From positions 1-45,232 of the forward strand of contig JAKAYL010000011.1 of the NCBI GenBank assembly GCA_021809545.1: a stretch of 45,232 bases of DNA, given 5' to 3'. This document shows positions 17,112-23,887 of this stretch, piece after piece. The notes under the pieces were generated by a model that did not search any database, had not been told where the DNA came from, and saw nothing but the letters and a program-made list of their open reading frames with translations. This stretch comes from Thermoplasmata archaeon. GTDB taxonomy: Archaea; Thermoplasmatota; Thermoplasmata; Lutacidiplasmatales; UBA184. Position 1 is the stretch's first letter. Each line of letters begins with the position of its first letter. The position numbers were made by a program, and so were the translations under genes.

Positions 17112-17759
17112 ATGAAGGTCGGAGTACTGGGCAGTGGGGATGTGGGCCAGACGCTCGCCAAGGGGTTCGCCGCGAGGGGACACGAGGTCCGGCTCGGGAC
17201 CCGGGATCCCGGAAGCGAGCGGCTCCGGGCCTGGAGCGCCTCCGTCCAAGGGCATTTGTCCCTCGGGAACTTCCGGGAGGCCGCGGAGTTCGGGGACTTC
17301 CTCGTCCTCTCCGTCCATGGGGCGGCGGCCGAGGAGGTGCTCGCCTCGATCGGACCGGCCGCCTTCGCAGGGAAGGTGGTGATCGACACCACGAACCCCC
17401 TCGTCTTCCCTGAGGGCAAGCCCCCCTCCCTGTTCGTCGGGCTCACCGACTCCCTCGGGGAGCGCATCCAGCGCAAGATCCCCTCGGCCCGGGTCGTGAA
17501 GGCCTTCAACACGGTCTCCTCCGTGCAGATGGTCGATCCACGGATCGCGGGGGGTCCCCCGGAGATGCTGATCTGCGGGAACGATCCCTCGGCGAAGGCG
17601 ACCGTGGCGCGTATCGTGCAGGATTTCGGCTGGCCCGGGGTGCTGGACCTGGGCGGGATCGAAGAATGCCGCTGGATCGAGCCCATGGTCCCCCTGTGGG
17701 TCCGCATCGGGTCGAAACTTGGGACCTGGGAACATGTGCTCAAGGTAGTGCGGCCCTGA
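17112..17759 (+). CDS. NADP(H)-dependent oxidoreductase of the F420-reductase type
   Basis: A 215-residue Rossmann-fold protein with G-V-L-G-S-G-D-V-G at the N terminus (dinucleotide binding), G-T-R-D-P for NADP phosphate discrimination, I-D-T-T-N-P in the middle and V-K-A-F-N-T later. These fit the F420-dependent NADP oxidoreductase / coenzyme-F420 family (PF03807). True F420:NADP reductases are similar in length, but many homologues in organisms without F420 have other roles, and no F420 genes are in this window. ATG 17112 has GCGGGG just upstream. Divergent from the DUF6015 operon. Confidence 0.8.
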   Translation: MKVGVLGSGDVGQTLAKGFAARGHEVRLGTRDPGSERLRAWSASVQGHLSLGNFREAAEFGDFLVLSVHGAAAEEVLASIGPAAFAGKVVIDTTNPLVFPEGKPPSLFVGLTDSLGERIQRKIPSARVVKAFNTVSSVQMVDPRIAGGPPEMLICGNDPSAKATVARIVQDFGWPGVLDLGGIEECRWIEPMVPLWVRIGSKLGTWEHVLKVVRP

Positions 17760-17794
17760 AGGGGGGGGTCCACGGCCGCGCAAACAGGGGTGCC

Positions 17795-17809
17795 GTCCCC
17801 ACCGGGGAC
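17795..17809 (+). terminator. Small hairpin after oxidoreductase gene
   Basis: GTCCCC-ACC-GGGGAC, a perfect 6-bp stem with a 3-nt loop, 35 bp after the stop and 22 bp before the TFB TATA box. No T-run follows. Confidence 0.3.
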
Positions 17810-17830
17810 CGTGCAGTCTTCGCTGCGCAA

Positions 17831-17840
17831 TGTTTAAACG
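17831..17840 (+). promoter_or_regulatory. TATA box of TFB gene
   Basis: GTTTAAAC is centred 26 nt before ATG 17862, consistent with a leaderless mRNA. Confidence 0.6.
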
Positions 17841-17861
17841 GGAATTATCCTGTGTTACATC

Positions 17862-18770
17862 ATGGAGACCGGCGGCAAATGCCCGAACTGCGGGTCCTCC
17901 CGGTGCGAGAAGGACCCTCGCCTTCTCGAGATCCACTGCGTGGAGTGCGGCCTGGTTCTCACCGGACCCGATTTGGTCAACCCCCTTCCCAACCTCTCGG
18001 ACGTCAAGGAGGACCGGGGAGGACGGGGTGTGGGCCCCCTGACGAGCCCTTCCCCCTACCGCAAGATGCTCGGGACCACCCTCCGGGGGGTGAAGGATGC
18101 CCAGGGGCACCGTCTCGCCCAGGACGTCATGAGCCATTACAATCACCTCGGCTGGATGATGCGCCGGGAGATCGTCCGGGGCAAGCTCTGCCAACCGGAG
18201 AATCCTGAGGCCCGCGAGATCATCGCCCGGGTGACGTCCAAGCTCGAGCTCCCCACCCTCATCCGGGACGAGGCCGAATCCATCTTCCGGGAAGCCATCT
18301 CCAGCGGGGCCCTCCGCGGACGGGGACTCCCTGCCTGCACCGGCGCCGCGATCTATGCGGCCTGCCGGAAGTACAACCAGCCCCACACCCTCTCCGAGAT
18401 CGCCGCCGCCATGTCCATCAAACGCTGGGAGGTCGGCCGCGCTTTCAAATCCCTCAACCGGGGGCTCAACAAGCCCGTGCCTCCCGCAGGACTCAAGACG
18501 TACCTTTACCGCTACGCCGAAGAGCTCGCGCTCTCGCCGGCCGTGCGGAGCACGGTCGAGGAGATGCTGGAGAAGACCTCCTCGGACCCGGAGGTCTCCG
18601 GTCTCTCTCCCCATGGGGTCGTCGCCGCGCTCATCTACATCGCAGCCGAGCAGCACGGGGAGAAGGTCAGCCGCGGCGAGATGGCCCGCGTCGGCTCCGT
18701 CACGGAGATGACGCTCCGGACCACGACCAAGGTCATGGAACGGCTTGTGGGCCGGCCCCGGGCCCAGTAG
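17862..18770 (+). CDS. tfb: Transcription initiation factor TFB (TFIIB homologue), divergent paralogue
   Basis: Bridges TBP at the promoter to RNA polymerase. 302 residues, full length. The N-terminal zinc ribbon has C7-x2-C10 and C26-x2-C29. Two cyclin repeats follow: the first with L-R-G-R-G-L-P and A-A-I-Y-A-A-C-R, the second with S-G-L-S-P-H-G-V-V-A-A-L-I-Y-I-A and V-G-S-V-T-E-M-T-L-R. The B-reader/linker between ribbon and cyclin repeats is unusual: the normal H-D-K-G-L-S-T segment is replaced by S-P-Y-R-K-M-L-G-T-T and the R-L-R-K-W-Q motif is missing. This suggests a specialised paralogue rather than the general factor (inference). Ends 7 bp from the convergent xerA gene. Confidence 0.88.
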   Translation: METGGKCPNCGSSRCEKDPRLLEIHCVECGLVLTGPDLVNPLPNLSDVKEDRGGRGVGPLTSPSPYRKMLGTTLRGVKDAQGHRLAQDVMSHYNHLGWMMRREIVRGKLCQPENPEAREIIARVTSKLELPTLIRDEAESIFREAISSGALRGRGLPACTGAAIYAACRKYNQPHTLSEIAAAMSIKRWEVGRAFKSLNRGLNKPVPPAGLKTYLYRYAEELALSPAVRSTVEEMLEKTSSDPEVSGLSPHGVVAALIYIAAEQHGEKVSRGEMARVGSVTEMTLRTTTKVMERLVGRPRAQ

Positions 18771-18777
18771 GCCGCGC

Positions 18778-19617
18778 TCAGTACTTCGGCTTCGCCGCCT
18801 TGTAGGCGCTCTGCAGGGCTTCCGTGTCGACGTGGGTGTAGAGCTCCGTCGTGGCCACGCTGGCATGCCCGAGCTGCTTCTGGATGAACCGTATGTCCAG
18901 CCCGTGCCGGAGGAGGGTCGTGGCGAGCGTGTGCCGCAGAGTGTGCGGGGTCACCTTCCGTTCGATCCCGGCCTTCTTCGCCTCCTCCTTCACGAGTCGC
19001 TCCACCGTGCGGGACGTCACCCCGAAGAGGGTGGGAGGGCGCTCGGTCTCCTTCCGGAGGAGATCCAGCCAGACGCGCAGCGCGGCGACCGTCGTCTCGT
19101 CGACGACCACCATCCGGTCCTTGTCCCCCTTTCCCCGCCGAACGCGGACCAGGGAATTCTCCAGGTCGAGGTCGCTCGACTCCAGACGGCAGAGCTCGCC
19201 CACCCGGAGTCCTCCGTAGCAGAGGAGATGGAGGAGCGCCGAGGACTTGGGATCCGAAGCTACGACCGAGAGCAGGCGGTGGGTCTCCTCCTCGTTCAGG
19301 AAGCTGGGCAGCTTCTGGGATCGGTGGGGGACCTCGATCTCATCCGCGGAATGTGAGCCCTTCGAGCGAAGGAAGTAGGCGATCGCCCGCATCGCCACGT
19401 AGACCGAGTTCTTCGAGTAGCGCTTGTCGAGCACGAGGTGCTCCCGGAACCGCTGGACGTCGAGGGGGACCACTTCGGAGGGGGCCTTCCCCACGTACTC
19501 GAGGAACTGTGTGGTGAAGAACAGGTACTGCCGCACGGTGTAGGGGCTCTTCTCCTCCCCCTCCATCCGCACACGGAAGTCGTGCAGCATGGTCCCGACC
19601 TCCCCTCCCTCGATCAT
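18778..19617 (-). CDS. xerA: Tyrosine recombinase XerA-like
   Basis: Tyrosine site-specific recombinase of the size and layout of archaeal XerA, which resolves chromosome dimers at dif. Start ATG 19617 was chosen (279 residues) since the TATA box at 19643-19652 would start transcription near 19621, downstream of the longer TTG start at 19629. Numbered from that longer form, the catalytic set is complete: R142 (G-G-L-R), K167 (G-K-G), H229-x-x-R232, H255 (L-G-H) and nucleophile Y264. The N-terminal ~100 residues are the SAM-like core-binding domain. No phage or plasmid genes are next to it, which favours a chromosomal role over an element-borne integrase. Confidence 0.88.
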   Translation of the reverse strand: MIEGGEVGTMLHDFRVRMEGEEKSPYTVRQYLFFTTQFLEYVGKAPSEVVPLDVQRFREHLVLDKRYSKNSVYVAMRAIAYFLRSKGSHSADEIEVPHRSQKLPSFLNEEETHRLLSVVASDPKSSALLHLLCYGGLRVGELCRLESSDLDLENSLVRVRRGKGDKDRMVVVDETTVAALRVWLDLLRKETERPPTLFGVTSRTVERLVKEEAKKAGIERKVTPHTLRHTLATTLLRHGLDIRFIQKQLGHASVATTELYTHVDTEALQSAYKAAKPKY

Positions 19618-19642
19618 AGTGTCAGACAAATGGCAGACACTT

Positions 19643-19652
19643 CAATTAAAGC
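19643..19652 (-). promoter_or_regulatory. TATA box of xerA
   Basis: On the minus strand CTTTAATTG, centred 30 nt before ATG 19617. Confidence 0.5.
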
Positions 19653-19658
19653 ATTCGC

Positions 19659-19797
19659 TCCAGTGGAAAGGCGGGGGATGCGATGCCGAGGCACGGCTCA
19701 CCGTGCCACAACCCCCCTTTCCTCTCGGGGAAGTCCACAGGAAACAGGGGGGTCCACCGACCGTCAGGAGGAGCCGGGTTTCCAGTGGAAATGGGGG
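19659..19797 (+). repeat. Three spaced copies of TCCAnnGGAAA followed by a G run
   Basis: Copies begin at 19659 (TCCAGTGGAAAGGCGGGGG), 19734 (TCCACAGGAAACAGGGGGG) and 19781 (TCCAGTGGAAATGGGGG), all in the same orientation, in the 230 bp between divergent xerA and acyl-CoA dehydrogenase. TCCA-n-TGGA is itself palindromic in copies 1 and 3. A perfect hairpin, GGCACGG-CTCA-CCGTGCC, lies at 19690-19707 between copies 1 and 2. Probably a multi-site operator; a recombination site is an alternative. Confidence 0.6.
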
Positions 19798-19815
19798 TCT
19801 TCCTCCCCGCCAGAC

Positions 19816-19825
19816 AGAATTAAGC
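19816..19825 (+). promoter_or_regulatory. TATA box of acyl-CoA dehydrogenase gene
   Basis: GAATTAAG, centred 27 nt before ATG 19848; leaderless spacing. The third TCCA repeat ends 19 bp upstream. Confidence 0.55.
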
Positions 19826-19847
19826 GGCCGGGTGCTTTCCCCCGGGC

Positions 19848-20996
19848 ATGGATTTCGAGTTGTCCCCGGTGGAGAAGGACCTGAGGGAGGCGGTGAAGGG
19901 ATTTGCTCGCCGCGAGCTGGCGGCGGTCGCCGAGAAGATGGACCGGGAAGAGTACTTCCCGTCGGAAGTGTTCCGCCAGGCGGGATCCCTCGGCTTCCTC
20001 GGGGCCAGCCTTCCCGAGGAGAACGGCGGCTCGGGGCTGGGGTACTTGGCCCAGGCCGTGGTCCTGGAGGAACTGGCCCGGGTCTCACCGGCGTTCGCAC
20101 TCACGGTCGGGGCGCACTCCAACCTCTGCGCCGACAACCTCGCCCGGAACGGCACCCCGGAGCAACGGAAGCGCTATGTCGCTCCGCTCGCCTCGGGAGA
20201 GAAGATCGGGGCCCTGGGGCTCACCGAGCCCGAATCGGGGAGCGATGCCCTGTCGCTCCGCACCAAGGCGGAGAAGCGGGGGAACCACTACGTCCTCAAC
20301 GGAAGCAAGCTCTTCATCACGAACGGTCCCGTGGCGGACATCCTCCTCGTCTATGCCAAGACGGACCCGGCCCGGGGCTCCCGCGGCATCTCGGCGTTCA
20401 TCGTGGAGAAGGAGTACGCGGGCTTTTCCGTTTCCCGGAAGCTCGACAAGATGGGCATGCGGGGCTCCCCGACGGGCGAGCTCTCCCTCGAGAACGTCGA
20501 GGTCCCGGCCGAGAACCTGGTAGGGAAGGAGAACGAGGGGGCGAAGGTGGTCATGAGCGGCCTCAACGTGGAGCGGGCCGTCCTCTCGGCCATCCCTGTC
20601 GGCATCACCGAGGAATGCCTCTCCCTCTCCCTCGACTATGCCCGGCAGCGACGGCAGTTCGGAGCCCCCATCGGGTCCTTCCAGCTCATCCAGGAGAAGC
20701 TGGCGAACATGTACGCCCAGGCCCTCTCCTCCCGTCTTCTCCTCTATCACGCCCTCGACTCCGTCACCCGGGACAAGCGGCGGAACCGGGACGCCTCGAC
20801 GGCCCTCACCTATGTGAGCGAGGCCTCGACCCGCGTAGCCCTCGACGCCATCCAGATCTTCGGCGGGAACGGCTACATGCGCGACTATCCCGTGGAGCGC
20901 CTGATGCGGGACGCCAAGCTCCTCGAGATCGGGGCGGGCACGAGCGAGATCCGCCGCCTCGTGGTCGCCCGCGAGCTCCTCGGGAGCCTGGAATAG
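19848..20996 (+). CDS. Acyl-CoA dehydrogenase, isovaleryl-CoA dehydrogenase-like
   Basis: FAD flavoprotein that makes the alpha-beta double bond in acyl-CoAs and passes electrons to ETF. 382 residues, full length. Family marks: [13 protein letters not shown] (~121-133), F-I-T-N-G, and [11 protein letters not shown] near the C terminus. The usual catalytic Glu in Y-E-G-T is absent (I-G-A-G-T-S-E here), but the pattern matches isovaleryl-CoA dehydrogenase, whose base sits in helix G; the equivalent is E242 in M-S-G-L-N-V-E-R. Leucine breakdown is therefore the best guess. The pantothenate-pathway gene follows after 4 bp, an operon that links CoA supply to CoA-dependent catabolism. Confidence 0.88.
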   Translation: MDFELSPVEKDLREAVKGFARRELAAVAEKMDREEYFPSEVFRQAGSLGFLGASLPEENGGSGLGYLAQAVVLEELARVSPAFALTVGAHSNLCADNLARNGTPEQRKRYVAPLASGEKIGALGLTEPESGSDALSLRTKAEKRGNHYVLNGSKLFITNGPVADILLVYAKTDPARGSRGISAFIVEKEYAGFSVSRKLDKMGMRGSPTGELSLENVEVPAENLVGKENEGAKVVMSGLNVERAVLSAIPVGITEECLSLSLDYARQRRQFGAPIGSFQLIQEKLANMYAQALSSRLLLYHALDSVTRDKRRNRDASTALTYVSEASTRVALDAIQIFGGNGYMRDYPVERLMRDAKLLEIGAGTSEIRRLVVARELLGSLE

Positions 20997-21000
20997 GTCG

Positions 21001-21777
21001 ATGACGCGCATCCCCCGGTCGCACCCCCGCTACCGGAGCCTCGTCACCCGCGCCTACCTGGCCCGCGAGATGGAGCGGGGCCTCCTCGTCCCCGAGGGGC
21101 TCATCGCCCACGGGCGGGGGGAGGCCTTCGATTACCTCTACGGGGAGCGTTCTCCCCCCTTCGCCCTCGAGGCGGAGCGGGCGGCGGCCACCCGGCTCCT
21201 GCGATCCCGGTTGCCGGTCGTCTCAGTGAACGGCAACGTGGCCGCGCTCGCCGCCCAGGAGGTGGCCCAGTTGGCCCGGGCCATCCCCGGGCTCCGGGTC
21301 GAGGTCAACCTCTTCCACCGGACACCCGAACGGGCCGAGCTCGTCCGTGCCAAGCTCGCGGAGGCGGGGGTGACCCAGATCCTCGGGGTCCACCCCACGG
21401 CGAGGATCCGGGGCCTCGCTTCCGACCGGGGCTGGGTGGACAAGGAGGGCATCCTGCAGGCCGACACCGTCCTCGTCCCGCTGGAGGACGGTGACCGCGC
21501 CGAAGCGCTCGCCAAGGCGGGCAAGTACGTGATCACGGTGGACCTCAATCCCTTCTCCCGGAGCACCCTCGCGGCGCACCTGCCCATCGTCGACGAGCTC
21601 ACCCGGGCTCTCGCCAGGATCCGCCGGGAAGCGCTCCGGCTCCGGAAGGGCGGGGGCAAGATCGCGGAAGGTCCCGCGGTCGACGGAGATCAGCTCCGGA
21701 GAGAAAGCGTCGAGTTCCTCGTCCGGAGACTCACCGCGATCGCCCGGAAGACTCCCGTTGGAACGCGAGGACCGTAG
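21001..21777 (+). CDS. 4-phosphopantoate--beta-alanine ligase (archaeal CoA biosynthesis)
   Basis: Archaeal-specific enzyme that joins 4-phosphopantoate and beta-alanine with ATP, replacing bacterial PanC. 258 residues. Strong family marks: H-P-R-Y-R-S-L near the N terminus, G-L-I-A-H-G-R-G-E-A-F-D-Y-L, V-S-V-N-G-N-V-A-A-L, V-N-L-F-H-R-T, V-P-L-E-D-G-D-R and I-T-V-D-L-N-P-F-S-R, P-I-V-D-E-L. ATG 21001 lies 4 bp after the acyl-CoA dehydrogenase stop. Its last 47 bp overlap the end of the convergent GAF gene. Confidence 0.93.
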   Translation: MTRIPRSHPRYRSLVTRAYLAREMERGLLVPEGLIAHGRGEAFDYLYGERSPPFALEAERAAATRLLRSRLPVVSVNGNVAALAAQEVAQLARAIPGLRVEVNLFHRTPERAELVRAKLAEAGVTQILGVHPTARIRGLASDRGWVDKEGILQADTVLVPLEDGDRAEALAKAGKYVITVDLNPFSRSTLAAHLPIVDELTRALARIRREALRLRKGGGKIAEGPAVDGDQLRRESVEFLVRRLTAIARKTPVGTRGP

Positions 21778-22225
21778 GGGCGAGACGGGTGGCGAGCGCC
21801 TCGAGGAGATCCCGATCCGAGGCATCGTACGCGTTCCGCCGGTCCCCGTCGATGTCGATCTCTCCGATGACCTCGGTCCCGGAGAAGATGGGGACGACGA
21901 TCTCGCTGCGGGTGTAGGGGAAGCAGGCGAGGTAGTCGGGGTTCGAGGTGACGTCCCCGACGGTCACGGTCCTTCCCTCGCGGGCCGCCTGACCGCAGAG
22001 CCCCCGTTCGACCGGTATCCGCACGTGCTCGGTCGCCTCCTTACCGTCCCAGCCCCCGAGGACCAGTTCCTTGCCCTCGAGCACGTAGACCCCGACCCAG
22101 TTGTAGTGGGCGAAGTCCGCTCGGAGCCGGCGGGAGATCTCGGTGAGGGCCTCTCCGGGCTTCGAAGGAAGGGCGGTGCGGGTGGCGAGGAACCTCTGGG
22201 CTGCGGCGGGGTCCACGTTGCTCAT
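21731..22225 (-). CDS. GAF-domain protein, free methionine-(R)-sulfoxide reductase-like
   Basis: Single GAF domain, 164 residues. G-L-C-G-Q-A (C77), D-V-T-S-N-P-D-Y-L-A-C (C101), S-E-I-V-V-P-I and I-G-E-I-D-I-D are those of fRMsr (E. coli YebR type). The 24-residue spacing of C77 and C101 equals that of Cys94 and Cys118 in the E. coli enzyme; the third Cys (Cys84 there) is missing. It probably reduces free methionine-R-sulfoxide with thioredoxin; the thioredoxin reductase at 42393 could supply electrons. GAGAGGT lies 4 nt before the ATG. It sits 57 bp after the tRNA-Ser on the same strand. Confidence 0.82.
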   Translation of the reverse strand: MSNVDPAAAQRFLATRTALPSKPGEALTEISRRLRADFAHYNWVGVYVLEGKELVLGGWDGKEATEHVRIPVERGLCGQAAREGRTVTVGDVTSNPDYLACFPYTRSEIVVPIFSGTEVIGEIDIDGDRRNAYDASDRDLLEALATRLAPTVLAFQRESSGRSR

Positions 22226-22282
22226 GCGGACCTCTCCCTAGGGGATGCGGAGGGATGTGCCCCCGCGGAAAGGGGGGCGGAG

Positions 22283-22366
22283 CGCCGAGGGGGAGATTTG
22301 AACTCCCGAGGAGAAAACTCCACGAGCTTTCCAGACTCGCGCCGTACCGGTCTGAGCCACCTCGGC
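22283..22366 (-). tRNA. tRNA-Ser (anticodon GGA)
   Basis: 84 nt on the minus strand. Acceptor GCCGAGG pairs fully with CCTCGGC, discriminator G. Anticodon loop C-T-GGA-A-A on stem CGAGT/GCTCG with one G-U pair. A long variable arm GGAG-TTTT-CTCC makes it a class II tRNA. T-stem GGGAG/CTCCC with loop TTCAAAT. No intron; the 3' CCA is not encoded. It reads UCC and UCU. Confidence 0.93.
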
Positions 22367-22397
22367 ATCGTACCCTTCTCTGGGGCACCCTCCCTTT

Positions 22398-22407
22398 GAC
22401 ATAAGCC
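22398..22407 (-). promoter_or_regulatory. Likely TATA box of tRNA-Ser
   Basis: On the minus strand GGCTTATGTC, centred about 36 nt before the tRNA 5' end, so a short 5' leader would be trimmed by RNase P. The divergent TATA-like GCCTTTATC (22410-22418, plus) may serve the glycosyltransferase gene at 22499. Confidence 0.45.
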
Positions 22408-22498
22408 CTGCGCCTTTATCTCCCGTGTCCCTCTCCCTCCCAGTGTCCAAGATCGGACGCCCCGCCCCGGGAGCGCCCGGGGGTCTTGGAGCCCCTCC

Positions 22499-23638
22499 AT
22501 GAAGGTCCTCCTGGTCAATCACCGGTTCTATCCCGCAGAGGGGGGAACGGAGCGGTGGACGATGGGCCTCGCCCAGGCCCTCCGGAGGAAGGGCACCAAT
22601 GTCACGGTGCTCACCCAGCAGGAGCCGGGCACACCGGACCGCGAGGTCGTGGAGGGGATCGAGGTGCTGCGGATCCCGATGCGGCATTTCGGCAAGTTCC
22701 GGCTTCCCCAGGAATACTGGCGCACCCTGCGCCATCTGGATTACGATCTCCTGCACATGAGCGGGAACCGGATCTGGTGCGCCGACTTCTATTTCCCGGT
22801 CGCCGAGATCCTGGGCCCTCCTCAGGTCATCACTCCGCACGACTTCTACCAATGGGCTATGCAACCGGATTCCCGGGTGAACCAGTTCTACTTCCAACGG
22901 TATCTGCCCTCCCGGCTCCGGGCCTTCGACCGGTATCTCGCGATCAACGAGCGGGAGCGACAGCGGATCGTCTCCTGGGGATACCCGGCGGAGCGCGCAG
23001 TGACGGTAGGCGAAGGGATCTCCCTTGCCGAATTTGCCGGGAAGCCTCCGCCGCTCCACCTCCAGGAACGGCTTCGCAACCACGACCGGCTGCTGGCACT
23101 CTACGTCGGAGGACTGTGGGAGAACAAGCGGGTCGACCGTCTCGTCCGAGCCCTTGCTCCGGTGCGGGACTCCGTGTCCCTCGTGGTGATCGGACGGGAT
23201 GTGCCCGACTCGCGGTACAACCAAGCGGCGGTCGCACGGCTCGCCGAGGAGTTGGGGGTCGAGGTCCACTTCCTCGGTTCCCTGGAGCGGGAGAAGGTCG
23301 TGGCCGCGTATCAGGAGGCGGATCTCTTCCTGCTGGGTTCGGAATACGAGGGGTTCGGTATCGCCCTTGTGGAGGCGATGGCCGCAGGTCTCCCGTTCGT
23401 TTCCTATGCCGTGGGGGCTGCGCCCGAACTCTCCCGACTAGGTGGGGGACTCGTCGCGAACGACGAGAAAGGGTTCGTCGACCATGTCCGATCGCTCGTC
23501 ACGGACGAAGGTCGACGGAGCACATTGCGGGCGGCGGCGGTCGCCGCCGCCCGTTCGCTCGATTGGGATAAGGTAGTCGAGCGCTACCTGTCTGCCTACC
23601 AGCAGGCGCTTACTTCTCGTAGGTCTTCGTCGGGGTAG
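22499..23638 (+). CDS. Glycosyltransferase, GT4 family
   Basis: 379-residue GT-B enzyme. N terminus M-K-V-L-L-V-N-H-R-F-Y-P with the G-G-T-E loop typical of GT4, then Y-V-G-G-L-W-E-N-K-R-V-D at the start of the donor domain and the E-x7-E motif in E-G-F-G-I-A-L-V-E. The donor sugar is unknown. It is not closely similar to the other glycosyltransferase at 10503. Probably makes surface glycans. Its last 29 bp overlap the end of the convergent CDGSH gene. Confidence 0.87.
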   Translation: MKVLLVNHRFYPAEGGTERWTMGLAQALRRKGTNVTVLTQQEPGTPDREVVEGIEVLRIPMRHFGKFRLPQEYWRTLRHLDYDLLHMSGNRIWCADFYFPVAEILGPPQVITPHDFYQWAMQPDSRVNQFYFQRYLPSRLRAFDRYLAINERERQRIVSWGYPAERAVTVGEGISLAEFAGKPPPLHLQERLRNHDRLLALYVGGLWENKRVDRLVRALAPVRDSVSLVVIGRDVPDSRYNQAAVARLAEELGVEVHFLGSLEREKVVAAYQEADLFLLGSEYEGFGIALVEAMAAGLPFVSYAVGAAPELSRLGGGLVANDEKGFVDHVRSLVTDEGRRSTLRAAAVAAARSLDWDKVVERYLSAYQQALTSRRSSSG

Positions 23639-23840
23639 GGAATTCGTCGAAGAGGTCGATCCGCTTCCCTTCGTGGTCGTAGATGTAGACCAGTCCCGAC
23701 TTCTCGTCATGCGTTGCCTTGTGGGCCCCGTCGCAGAAGGGCTTCGACTTGCTCAGCCCGCACTGGCATACGGCGATGGTCTTCTCTCCTACCTTGACGA
23801 GCGCTGGTCCGGTCGCATCGTGTCTTACGAGTCTCGACAT
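23610..23840 (-). CDS. CDGSH-type iron-sulfur protein
   Basis: 76 residues, one CDGSH motif: C25-x-C27 ... P-F-C36-D-G-A-H40, three Cys and one His binding a [2Fe-2S] cluster of the mitoNEET type. The rest is a small beta fold with a charged C terminus, and no membrane anchor. Proteins of this size carry redox or cluster-transfer functions that remain poorly defined. Start ATG 23840 has GGTG 5 nt upstream and a TATA box at 23871-23880. Confidence 0.9.
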   Translation of the reverse strand: MSRLVRHDATGPALVKVGEKTIAVCQCGLSKSKPFCDGAHKATHDEKSGLVYIYDHEGKRIDLFDEFPTPTKTYEK

Positions 23841-23870
23841 TGTTACACCTGACCGGGGAAGACACGTCGG

Positions 23871-23880
23871 GTATATAATG
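23871..23880 (-). promoter_or_regulatory. TATA box of CDGSH gene
   Basis: CATTATATAC on the minus strand, identical to the thermosome box, about 35 nt before ATG 23840. It starts 8 bp after the end of the zinc dehydrogenase gene. Confidence 0.65.
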
Positions 23881-23887
23881 TTATTAT

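Noticed and set aside
17112-17759. Confident F420:NADP oxidoreductase call
   Set aside because: The fold fits but F420 genes are not seen here and many homologues use other partners, so only a family-level name is given.
18778-19617. Integrase of an integrated mobile element
   Set aside because: No tRNA target, direct-repeat ends, phage or plasmid genes around it; flanking genes are housekeeping.
19848-20996. Acyl-CoA dehydrogenase inactivated by loss of the catalytic Glu in Y-E-G-T
   Set aside because: The protein follows the isovaleryl-CoA dehydrogenase pattern, where the base is in helix G; E242 is present.
22283-22366. Intron-containing tRNA
   Set aside because: The extra bases are the long variable arm of a class II tRNA-Ser; the anticodon loop is a regular seven bases.
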